A stretch of DNA of 56,956 nt from a virus. Below are positions 1 through 8,979 of this stretch, one piece after another; the stretch's first letter is position 1, and each line of letters begins with the position of its first letter. Position numbers and translations under genes: made by a program. The stretch lies in IMG/VR virus record IMGVR_UViG_3300010157_000074, positions 1-56,956 of that record. The stretch is one strand, 5' to 3'. The notes under the pieces were generated by a model that was given only the letters and a program-made list of their open reading frames with translations, was not told the origin of the DNA and searched no databases.

Positions 1-3000
1 AAATGGTGTTGTTAATACTCCTAACTTACCAAGCTCTATCGAGCCGTTTGCATCTCCACCAAATAAAGCAACGCGAACAGCACCAGTTTGCACTTCAAAT
101 TGCCCATTTACCGTCAGTCCTGTGCTAGTTGCAGTTCCCGTAAATGCAGGATCAGTAAACATAGTTGCTTTAGATTCATTAGTTACGTTACCGAGTCCGA
201 CATCAGTTTTGGTGACAGTATCCCAAGCAGGAGCAGCCGAGTTAGTACCATCACCAGTTTGACGTAGGAATTTCTTAGTACTAGTAGTATTTCCAAGTAA
301 TTTAGTAGCTGCTCCAGATGCTCCGCCGTAAATAATGTCGCCCAAAGCGGTCATTAGTGTAGAAGAAATATATGCGTTAGTTGCTGTAAACGCCGCACTT
401 CCTAATGTTCCACCACCACCAATGTTAAGACCGCTATTGCTGTCATTAGTAGCACTTATTGCAATTGTGTTATTTACGCTAAGAGTCTTACTATTAGCAA
501 TTGTCAAAACACCTGTGCTAGTTGTAATTGTTAGGCCATTGTAAGTTTTACCTGTAAGAGCTGATGCAATTTTTCCATCAGCAATTGCAGTGGCATTCCA
601 AGTTCCTGTGCCAATTGACCCAACTGTAGTGATACTAGTAGAACCTCCCCATGTAGAGAGGGCAGTATTCTCTACGTTGCCAAGGCCAACCACAGATTTA
701 GGAATGCTTGTAGTAGTCCCTAAAGTTCCATCAGCAGCATTAGTTACATATCCCGCTACAGTCAATTTTTTGATAAGTACGTCAGACGAAGTGCTTCCAA
801 TATTGACAGTTCCACCTAAATTATTTAGGCTTAGTGTACTAGGAGTATTAAATGTAAAAGCACCAATTTCATTAGAATCTATACGTAAGTTAGATGTTCC
901 GCTAGTAGCTTCACCAATCTGGAAAGCATGAGCAGTTGAGGTAGTTGTAACATCTGTAGTAGATGTAAGACGAATAGTGTCTCCAGTAAATCCTCCAGAA
1001 GATGTGTAGATATTTCCAGAAGATGTGTAGATATTTCCATTAAGAGTTCTAATATTTCCAGTGGATGTATAAATTGCACCACCAGCACTAACATGCCCGG
1101 CAGTATCAACATTTGCAAAAGATGTAGTGCCAGGAATAGAAACTGTAGAAGTTGAAGAGCCGATGGTGACATCCCCGCCAAGTGAGTTTACACCTATGGC
1201 AGATTTATTACTACCAGTACCACTATAAACTTGAATACTATTACGGTCCATTTGTAGGTTTACATCGCCATTAGCCCCCAATTGAAACCCTTGAGTACCA
1301 GTGCCGACACCACTGGTAGCGGTAGCTCTTAGTCTTGCATATGTTCCAGTTCCAGCATAGCTAACTCCACCATCATAGACAGCGGCACCATTTACTTTCA
1401 AATCACCTACAACTGTAATAGTAGATGCACTATTTCCAATTGTTACGTCTCCACCAAAAGTATTTACATTTAGTGTTCCACTTGCGACGGGGCCAGATAA
1501 CGCTTGAATTCCATTGTTATCCATACGAACGTTAGAACTATTGGTCATTCCAATTTGAAGTGGGTGGGTATTTGAATCTAAAGTGTATTGAGTAGTGGAT
1601 GCAAGGTAAAGTCTCAAGGTATCAGGCATCTCTATACCGGATGCAGCATTTATAGTTATGGTTTTATTATTAGTTGTTTCGGTAATAACCATTGGTAGGT
1701 TATTAAATTTAAAACCCTCAATATTAAAAACAACACGTTCTAAAGTTGTAATTTGGTCCGAGAATTCAGACCATACAAATTTAGTGCTAGCTATTCGAAT
1801 GGTTGAAGGACTAACCGAGTCAGCAGCCTCATCAAAAATACCCGAAATTACTGCTCCATACTGCGGAGTTATCTCACCATCTGTAGCATCAATATTTGAT
1901 GCATTGGCAGATAGTTCAAACCCAGAAGCTCTATCGCCAGTAGTGAGTTTTAAAGTAGAACTTACATTCCTATAAGTATCTGTAATATATTTATATTGGT
2001 ACTGCCCACTAGATAGAGTAGTTGTATCGCGATCAGCATCCGGGAAAGGCACATAAGTTTCTGTAGAGTCATACATCCCAAGCGATGGACGAGTTAGCAT
2101 AGTTTTGCTAAAAGTATTATTTCTAAACCCAATGTTGTCAAAATAATCTAAGTGAGCAGACTGACTTGTTAGATTTATATCTAACCAAGTTTTAGTACCT
2201 TCGATTGACGCCTGAGCAGGATCATAACTGATAAGATCATCAGTGCTACCATACCAACGATTAGTGGGTAGGTATGTGCCATAGAAAAAGTTAGATGCAG
2301 TAGACAGATAAGCATTATCAGCAATGTAACCAATTGAAACAGAATCAGTAAGTTTTGTAGCAGAAACTACACCATTACCGTCATGCTTTAATAGCCAACC
2401 CGGAATATCAAGATAGATATCGGCACTAGTTGCAAAGTTAGTAGGGTCTGCTGCTTCGTAAGCAGCTTTTATGCTTTCACCATCAATAATGATTAAATCT
2501 GTTTTATACATAGCTGGAATATCTACTCCAGTCTGTTCATTGTCTAGATATGCCAGCATATAAGTATTAGCATTACTTAGAAGGTATTTATTTATTCCAG
2601 CATCCCACTGAGCTTTTGTTGCAGTAGACAAAACATTAGATATAGCAGTAGTAGACCCATTACCGTATCTAAGTCTTATAGCAGATAAATCTAGTGCAGC
2701 TTCATATACTTTATATACGGAATTAGACCTAGCTTGATGAGAAGTTAGAGTTAAAACTTGATCCGCTGGAGTAGAAGTTCCATTAGCAGTTATATAAAAA
2801 TAGTTAGTAGACGGTGCAGGGCTAGTTAAAACAGTAAAAGTATATCCGGACGTGCCGTCTGCTATTGTATGAGGAGAGTGTGTAGTAGTGCTGTATGTTG
2901 CATCAACATCTAGAAATACTGTATCTCCAGCAGAAAATCCGTGTGATGTACTATTTACTTTTAAGTAATACCCCCCGGTGGTATAACTTTCTATCGAAGT

Positions 3001-4065
3001 TATAGTTTTTGCCACTGGAACATAATAAGGGAATAGGCTTATACCAAAATATAGACTTCTACCAATATCAAAAATTCCGTAGTCGTCACCCGCGGCATAG
3101 TCAATTGTTGCAGTCAAATATGTAGATAATCCACTGCTAGACCAAGTAAGTTTTCCACCATAAACACTATCACTTTGATAAGGAGTTGCTATATCTAAGG
3201 TAGCTAAAGTTAACCCAGTGCCAGCAGACCAAGAAGTTGTAGCGGTTTGTAGTACATCGTCAACATCTTTATACTCAAAGCTTGGATTTTCAATTATATT
3301 TATATCTTCTGCTGAAACATAAGTAACACCTTGATTAGAAAAATATCCATAATCAAATTCAGACCTTGAGTAATCTCGAAGATAAAGACCGGCAATATCT
3401 TTTATAGCAAGAATAGAATAGCCAGAGATTTGATCAACCGTTACGTCAGATCCGGCACTATAATATTTATAAGTTGTATCACTTACGTCTACAATTATTG
3501 AAGAGTTGGTGTTAAAACTAGAATCTTCAACAACCCTAACTTTAATGTAATCCCCTACAGAATAATTGTGCGCCGCAACAGTTATTGTTGCAATTTCAGA
3601 ATCTCTAGATGCAGACAGTACGCTAATTTGTTCATCTATATAAGATTTAAAAAGACCGACGTAAGTACCGGAGGTAACTCCGTCGTCTGTTAACCCTAGA
3701 TCAGAACTTTCAAGAAGAGTTCCATAAATTACATAATCTCCAAAAGTTCTTTTGACTAAAGGTTGGCTAATATTCCAATAACCAATAGTGCCAGAGTAAG
3801 CATTAATATCCCCACGAACGTAGACGTTAGCAAACTCAGAGTTTCCGTAACCATCAATTCTCCAACCAGATACTCCTGGAAGATAATTTAAACTGGAAAT
3901 AGATTTATTATCTAAAATTACATCTTCACCAATTTCACTAGATCCAATAGCATTTGCGGCAATAGAAGTGACGTAGTTTCTATTATTTAATTTAGTAACA
4001 TCTTCATTCATAGCTCTTAAATAATCAGAGAGCTCTTTACTCCTCTGTATGCGTCTATTTGCCAA
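1..4065 (-). CDS. Tail fibre / receptor-binding tail-tip protein, 3'-truncated by window edge
   Basis: An open frame of 1355 codons runs from a TTG at 4065 to the window edge without a stop, so the C-terminus lies outside. I chose TTG because GGAGGTGG lies 6 nt upstream; an in-frame ATG at 4011 is the alternative. The start overlaps the end of the tail hub gene by 11 nt. The protein opens with a short helical segment (SKELSDYLRAMNEDVTKLN), then beta-rich, Ser/Thr/Gly-rich sequence with two HGF/HNY...GD repeats like those of the hub. The far part contains typical fibre motifs: VGLGNV (twice), GTWNATAIADGKIASALTG, and LGDIIYGGASGAATKLLGN. Similar motifs are common in fibres of environmental phages. 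It probably sits at the tail tip and contacts the host surface. Position after Dit and hub supports this. The exact receptor role is inferred. Confidence 0.9.
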   Translation of the reverse strand, partial: MANRRIQRSKELSDYLRAMNEDVTKLNNRNYVTSIAANAIGSSEIGEDVILDNKSISSLNYLPGVSGWRIDGYGNSEFANVYVRGDINAYSGTIGYWNISQPLVKRTFGDYVIYGTLLESSDLGLTDDGVTSGTYVGLFKSYIDEQISVLSASRDSEIATITVAAHNYSVGDYIKVRVVEDSSFNTNSSIIVDVSDTTYKYYSAGSDVTVDQISGYSILAIKDIAGLYLRDYSRSEFDYGYFSNQGVTYVSAEDINIIENPSFEYKDVDDVLQTATTSWSAGTGLTLATLDIATPYQSDSVYGGKLTWSSSGLSTYLTATIDYAAGDDYGIFDIGRSLYFGISLFPYYVPVAKTITSIESYTTGGYYLKVNSTSHGFSAGDTVFLDVDATYSTTTHSPHTIADGTSGYTFTVLTSPAPSTNYFYITANGTSTPADQVLTLTSHQARSNSVYKVYEAALDLSAIRLRYGNGSTTAISNVLSTATKAQWDAGINKYLLSNANTYMLAYLDNEQTGVDIPAMYKTDLIIIDGESIKAAYEAADPTNFATSADIYLDIPGWLLKHDGNGVVSATKLTDSVSIGYIADNAYLSTASNFFYGTYLPTNRWYGSTDDLISYDPAQASIEGTKTWLDINLTSQSAHLDYFDNIGFRNNTFSKTMLTRPSLGMYDSTETYVPFPDADRDTTTLSSGQYQYKYITDTYRNVSSTLKLTTGDRASGFELSANASNIDATDGEITPQYGAVISGIFDEAADSVSPSTIRIASTKFVWSEFSDQITTLERVVFNIEGFKFNNLPMVITETTNNKTITINAASGIEMPDTLRLYLASTTQYTLDSNTHPLQIGMTNSSNVRMDNNGIQALSGPVASGTLNVNTFGGDVTIGNSASTITVVGDLKVNGAAVYDGGVSYAGTGTYARLRATATSGVGTGTQGFQLGANGDVNLQMDRNSIQVYSGTGSNKSAIGVNSLGGDVTIGSSTSTVSIPGTTSFANVDTAGHVSAGGAIYTSTGNIRTLNGNIYTSSGNIYTSSGGFTGDTIRLTSTTDVTTTSTAHAFQIGEATSGTSNLRIDSNEIGAFTFNTPSTLSLNNLGGTVNIGSTSSDVLIKKLTVAGYVTNAADGTLGTTTSIPKSVVGLGNVENTALSTWGGSTSITTVGSIGTGTWNATAIADGKIASALTGKTYNGLTITTSTGVLTIANSKTLSVNNTIAISATNDSNSGLNIGGGGTLGSAAFTATNAYISSTLMTALGDIIYGGASGAATKLLGNTTSTKKFLRQTGDGTNSAAPAWDTVTKTDVGLGNVTNESKATMFTDPAFTGTATSTGLTVNGQFEVQTGAVRVALFGGDANGSIELGKLGVLTTPF
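994..1077 (-). repeat. Four 7-residue (21-bp) tandem repeats within the tail fibre
   Basis: Four consecutive heptapeptides, AIYTSTG, NIRTLNG, NIYTSSG and NIYTSSG, are encoded here. The last two are near-identical at DNA level with a 21-bp period. They look like a short beta-strand stalk repeat that changes length by slippage. Confidence 0.8.
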
Positions 4066-7000
4066 CTTTATCCACCTCCCAGTCTGTAACTAGGGTCAAA
4101 TCAATTTCTTCCGGAAACGCAGGACTATTTGGAACTGAAACCTTGATATTGTCAATCCTTCTAAGGATAACGTCTTTTCTAGGTTCTAGTACGCTAGCTA
4201 ATCTACTATTAATGAATCCAGACTCGTCGTCAACTATAAGCTGACACCAGTCTCCAGGATTATAAGATCCAATAACTGGAGGCAAAGATCCATTAACTCT
4301 AATTATAAAGTCACCCTGAGGAGGCCTAGATTGATATAAAAATCTTTTAGCAGTTAGATAGAAATCTGCTTCTGAATCATAGTTACCCCAGTTATCTTTA
4401 TTAACAGTTATAACTAAAGGATTATATTGAGTAGGCCAGTCAATTTTTTCAGCTCTATCTAGGATAGGCCAGCCAGCCTCAAGAAGACCACCATCCGCGG
4501 CTCCAGAAAATCGCGCCATAGAGTTTGGATCTCCGGCACCATTATTACCGGAAACAAACATTCTTGTAGCAGCGTTTTCAGCACTCTCACTCAAGCTAAC
4601 ATTCTCTACGTTTCCAGGATGCTCAAATGTAATTTTATCAGCACCAAAAGCATAAGGAGGAGCAACTTCACCTATAGGAAGAACGCCGTTTGCTTTTGTA
4701 GCTAAATACTCTTTAAGTGTTACAGGAGTTATAGGTATTAAAACAAATTTACGTTTAAAAGTACTTACACCGCTTGAAGCATCTAAAGTACAATCTATTC
4801 GATAATTAAAGCCATTTACTGAGTTGCTGTACTGCTCCATATGAGCATCAAGAGTGACCATATCGCTACCACGAACAATGGTGTTTGGGTAGAAATTACC
4901 GGTATAAGTAGTGCCATCAAAATCTAATCCACCAATATTTGCATTGTTGGGAAACTCTCCATAGCTTCTAGAAAATACAACTGGGGTTATAGATACATAA
5001 GGAGCATTTATTGCTGTACCGTTAGGACTCAAAGCTTGCATAGCAATACCGCTTGAAGCTACGTAAGCAGAAGTTTCTGCACTTGAGATATCAAAATAAC
5101 TATTAGTTCTAGCAGTTACAGTTGCAGCATTTAAATTATAAACTGCAGGGAGTACACCTTTTATAGTTATTCTATCATTTGTAGAAAAACTATTGGTAGC
5201 CATAAATCTTACAGTTCCGGAAGTTGGAAAAGTAATATTTGTAATAGTTCCAGATGTAGGAATGCTAGAGATAGCGTTAGCTACTGTATAACTAAAAGTA
5301 TCAGCATCTATTTTTGTAATTAAAACTGGGGAACTGTCAGTTGGATAATATTTGGAGTATGCTGTACCTGGAAGTACAAGTTTTACTAAATCTTGATTAG
5401 AAAAACCATGCCCTGGAGAGTATAGAGTGATAGTTTTTGTACCAGAAACAGCAGAAATACCGTAAACAGTCTGAGCGGTAATTGATTCAGAATAGTCTAG
5501 ATAAGCATATGCATACAATCTAACGTAAGCAAATGGAGCCCCGGTTGAAGTGCTGGATGCGGTTGCCCCGTCTATATCAACTTTTACTTGACTATTTGAT
5601 GCAACACTTATTTTACCTTTGTCATTTAATCTAGCAGCGTTTCCCCCGGTAAATCCAACAACGGTAAGCATTTGTCCTGTAGAAAAAGGTAAGCTAGTTC
5701 CATTGTAAGTTAGTTGAGTCGTAGTTGCAGATCCAGAAGTAAGAGCTTTAGCATCTGAAACCAGCATTGCAGTAGAAACTGCCTTACCATAGTTCGGGCT
5801 GCTCAAAGTTTGCACCCCTATGGTTGATGCATTAGTTAGACCTTCAACATAAACTTCAAACCATTTAACAGTTGAACCTGGATTGCTAACTTCAGTAATA
5901 GTGTAAACATTGCTCCACGCAAGACTTTTAGCAAAAACATTACCGGCATTAAGTTTTTTAATTTTTGTAACAGTAACTTTAGACCCAACTGTATAGTAAT
6001 GCTCAGCAACTGTTGTAAATCTTATAGTTCCAGATTTCTTATTTGAAGTATTTTTTGTAAACTGATATTTAGATATCTGAGCAACTCCTGATGTTGGTGC
6101 AGTAGTTACTCCAGTTCTAAAATTAGTAAGAGTATAAGTAAAACTATTATTATCTACAGATTGAATAGTGGCTCTATACCCATTGTTGTCATAATCTTGA
6201 AAAGCCGTAGGAAATATTAAATCAATAGAATCTTCAACACTAAATTGATGATTATCTTTTCTAACTGTAACCACATTGTTTTCACAGCTTACGCCAGAAA
6301 TAGTTACCATGTATTTTAAACTTTGTTGATCTAACTGAGCACTAGTTCTTGTAACCGTTCCACTAGTAGTTTTATATTTTTCATCTCCAGCTGCATACTT
6401 AGCTGAATTAATTGCTAAAGCTCTATAGGTAAACGAGTCTCTTGTTGGAGAAATAGTTCCAACCTTGTGAGTACCATCAGCAGCAGTAACTCCAATAGCT
6501 ACATATACAGAATCTCCAACGTTAAATTTAACTGGGACTTGAGTTTTTATTCTTACTGTAGATCTTTTATCAGTTGCATCGGCGGCATACCCAAATACTT
6601 TGTAGTCAGTTACAGTGTAAACTCCGTCTGGCTCTCCTACAGGTCCATATTCTGGAAGATCGTATCTAAATATATTCTGACCTTTAACTCTACCCGTTAC
6701 ACCAGCGGCTGTTGCTGTTTTAGCCCTAGTAATATTGTCATCTATGGAGTAAGTAACATAACTTGAACCATCTAAACGTCCTTGTATTGAATCAATTATT
6801 TTAAATGAACCATTTAAAAAAGTAAGTGAGCCAGTGAATCCGGCTACAGTAAGCATATTGTCATTAACAAAACTATTATTTTTACTAGTGTATAAAGTAG
6901 CTACTCCGGCAAGTGTAGAGTAGTGAGTAATTTTTGTACTAACTACGTTGGTATCAGGATCAGTATTAGAGACAGCACTTACTTTATGGAATCCGTTATA

Positions 7001-8947
7001 AAGTGGTTGGCTCCAACCAGCTCCGTCTACACCAGTAACATACACATACATATCAGTTCTAAGGGGAGTTTCCTCTGAGATACCTAACTCTATTTCAGTT
7101 AGTGCACTTGCATAATTTATGGTATTTGTGCCAGCTAGCGTAGTAAAAGTCGTTTGCTCTGCTAGATAAGTGGTACCATCTTCTTTTGTAGTAGACACCC
7201 CAGTAAGCTCATATGAAACAGTTTTTTTAGCGGCATCCACGGATGTGAGAACAACTCCTCCCCCATCTCCATTTGTTAAAGCAGTGTACATATAACTATC
7301 ATTAACATCTTTTTTAGTGTCACCGGCAAGGCTAGTGGTTATAGTATCTCCTTTAACAAAAGGAAAAGTTCTACTCTTACTTAAAGATAATTGAAGAGTG
7401 ACTATGAAAAGACTTTTATCAGCATTATAAGATCTCTTAGCCGAAGTCACGCCATATGGTTTAGTAGTTTTTAAAGCCCTAGTAGCTACTTCATATTTAT
7501 TGGTGTATATATTAGTAGATGCAATAGCTACCTGAGAAACAACTCCTGGAGATCCTGAAGCAGTGTTCACTCCCGCGTAAGCAGTAGCTGAGTTTGATTT
7601 ATACCCACCGGCAATAACCGATCCATAAGGATTAGCCACTTTAAATGTAGTTCCGTTTGCAAACGTTACAATGCTATTTATTACGTTTAATTTATCCTTA
7701 TTTGCATTTTTTACAGTTACATAATCTCCTTCAGAAAAAGTATTTGCTCCAGTGTATGTGATTAAAGAAGAAGTTGATGTGGCATTTGTAATAGTAACAG
7801 ATCCACGAGGATTAGTTATTGCATAAGTAAATGTATTATTGTTAGTTACGCTAAGTATTTTAACATTTGAAAAATTAAAATAGTTGTATCCACCAAAAGT
7901 TGGAACACCGGTAATAGTCACCCTACTACCCACTTTTAATTTAAATAAGCCATTTGTGTCTACTACGTCAACAACTACAGTTGCAGTAGTTGCACTAGCA
8001 GATACTTTAGTTATATTGTAGGCAGGAACAGTTACACTAAAAGTATTACTGCTAGGAGTATCAAAAATTAAACGATTACCATCTACGCTCTCGTCTACAT
8101 TTCGTATATCTACGTTTTGACCCGGCACCAAATCATGGTTAGTAGACGTAGTTAGGGTTACAACCCCCCCACTAGAAACTTTATTAGTAATTTCATATGG
8201 AATCTTAACTCCTGGAGTAATAATCTCATTAGCAAATTGAGTGTCAATAAAGTCTTGAGCAGCCTCCTTCATCAACTCTTTTAGATATTCGTAGGTATCA
8301 ACTCGTACAGAAATACTCACGTCTGTATAAGTTCCAGACGGAATATTTGGAATAGTTATGGCAAATTTAGTTGTTGTTGGGGTAGTAGAAGAAGACAGCG
8401 GATAGTATCCGTTGTATTGAATCAAATCAGACCTAGTAAAGCTAACATATACTCGATTTAGATTTCCATAGTCATCTAAAACTTTAATAGGAATTTTTAA
8501 GTTTATATTGCTAGTATTTTGCAAAGAAACTATAGCTGGAAGATCTTTTGTTTGTTTAAATACATTAGCCGTAAATTGATAAGAATATGTTTTCCAGATA
8601 ATACGATGCTTTAGATAACTAGTAAACTCTGAAGCAGTGACGTTTAAAGATCTCCCAAAAAGATCATAAGTTCTACCCCAAATAATGCCGCCCCACATAC
8701 AGACGTCATCACGAACAACGTAAAGAGCAGACTTTCCCGGAAGTAAGGAGTTATATAAATCAAGATCTTTAGTCTGTTTATTGATAGAAATCTTTCCATC
8801 AAAACTTCCTGAACCTTTTAAAGTTCTTTCATAGACAACGTCTTCAAAAGGGATCTGAGCAAGAATTTTATTAGACACAATATCAACGGCATAGTAGGTG
8901 TACTTAGCTGCTGTAGCAGACGTACCTATTGGATATGCTTCTGTCAT
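4055..8947 (-). CDS. Tail hub / minor tail protein (Gp37-like) with giant beta-repeat insertion
   Basis: 1630 residues, ATG start with GAGGT upstream. The N-terminal part (about 1-145, with ERTLKGSGSFDGKISI and VRDDVCMWGGIIWGR) and the C-terminal part (about 1330-1630, with NGFNYRIDCTLDASSG and GDWCQLIVDDESG) resemble the siphovirus hub/minor tail proteins often labelled ReqiPepy6 Gp37-like, which cap the tube at the baseplate. Between them, about residues 250-1305 hold roughly a dozen degenerate beta repeats (pattern T-L-T-T...H-x-L...G-D/Q-x-V-x-I...NTFTYT). These resemble repeats often called E1 FCCH-like in phages. The usual hub is far shorter, so the array is an insertion that probably projects from the baseplate. 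It is preceded by the Dit-like gene (32-nt gap) and followed by the fibre. Hub assignment is good; the role of the array (adhesion or spacer) is inference. Confidence 0.82.
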   Translation of the reverse strand: MTEAYPIGTSATAAKYTYYAVDIVSNKILAQIPFEDVVYERTLKGSGSFDGKISINKQTKDLDLYNSLLPGKSALYVVRDDVCMWGGIIWGRTYDLFGRSLNVTASEFTSYLKHRIIWKTYSYQFTANVFKQTKDLPAIVSLQNTSNINLKIPIKVLDDYGNLNRVYVSFTRSDLIQYNGYYPLSSSTTPTTTKFAITIPNIPSGTYTDVSISVRVDTYEYLKELMKEAAQDFIDTQFANEIITPGVKIPYEITNKVSSGGVVTLTTSTNHDLVPGQNVDIRNVDESVDGNRLIFDTPSSNTFSVTVPAYNITKVSASATTATVVVDVVDTNGLFKLKVGSRVTITGVPTFGGYNYFNFSNVKILSVTNNNTFTYAITNPRGSVTITNATSTSSLITYTGANTFSEGDYVTVKNANKDKLNVINSIVTFANGTTFKVANPYGSVIAGGYKSNSATAYAGVNTASGSPGVVSQVAIASTNIYTNKYEVATRALKTTKPYGVTSAKRSYNADKSLFIVTLQLSLSKSRTFPFVKGDTITTSLAGDTKKDVNDSYMYTALTNGDGGGVVLTSVDAAKKTVSYELTGVSTTKEDGTTYLAEQTTFTTLAGTNTINYASALTEIELGISEETPLRTDMYVYVTGVDGAGWSQPLYNGFHKVSAVSNTDPDTNVVSTKITHYSTLAGVATLYTSKNNSFVNDNMLTVAGFTGSLTFLNGSFKIIDSIQGRLDGSSYVTYSIDDNITRAKTATAAGVTGRVKGQNIFRYDLPEYGPVGEPDGVYTVTDYKVFGYAADATDKRSTVRIKTQVPVKFNVGDSVYVAIGVTAADGTHKVGTISPTRDSFTYRALAINSAKYAAGDEKYKTTSGTVTRTSAQLDQQSLKYMVTISGVSCENNVVTVRKDNHQFSVEDSIDLIFPTAFQDYDNNGYRATIQSVDNNSFTYTLTNFRTGVTTAPTSGVAQISKYQFTKNTSNKKSGTIRFTTVAEHYYTVGSKVTVTKIKKLNAGNVFAKSLAWSNVYTITEVSNPGSTVKWFEVYVEGLTNASTIGVQTLSSPNYGKAVSTAMLVSDAKALTSGSATTTQLTYNGTSLPFSTGQMLTVVGFTGGNAARLNDKGKISVASNSQVKVDIDGATASSTSTGAPFAYVRLYAYAYLDYSESITAQTVYGISAVSGTKTITLYSPGHGFSNQDLVKLVLPGTAYSKYYPTDSSPVLITKIDADTFSYTVANAISSIPTSGTITNITFPTSGTVRFMATNSFSTNDRITIKGVLPAVYNLNAATVTARTNSYFDISSAETSAYVASSGIAMQALSPNGTAINAPYVSITPVVFSRSYGEFPNNANIGGLDFDGTTYTGNFYPNTIVRGSDMVTLDAHMEQYSNSVNGFNYRIDCTLDASSGVSTFKRKFVLIPITPVTLKEYLATKANGVLPIGEVAPPYAFGADKITFEHPGNVENVSLSESAENAATRMFVSGNNGAGDPNSMARFSGAADGGLLEAGWPILDRAEKIDWPTQYNPLVITVNKDNWGNYDSEADFYLTAKRFLYQSRPPQGDFIIRVNGSLPPVIGSYNPGDWCQLIVDDESGFINSRLASVLEPRKDVILRRIDNIKVSVPNSPAFPEEIDLTLVTDWEVDKVGK
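4072..4079 (-). promoter_or_regulatory. Shine-Dalgarno deciding the TTG start of the tail fibre
   Basis: GGAGGTGG on the minus strand, 6 nt before TTG at 4065 and lying inside the last codons of the tail hub gene. It is the strongest reason to use the rare TTG rather than the later ATG, and indicates translational coupling of hub and fibre. Confidence 0.75.
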
Positions 8948-8979
8948 CTAGACCTCACGTAATTGTCGTTGTATCTATT

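Noticed and set aside
335-1975. Plus-strand and alternative-frame open frames in the left 4 kb (for example 335-544, 590-931, 879-1181 minus, 1658-1975)
   Set aside because: They lie wholly inside the continuous minus-strand fibre frame, lack ribosome sites and have skewed composition. They are shadows.
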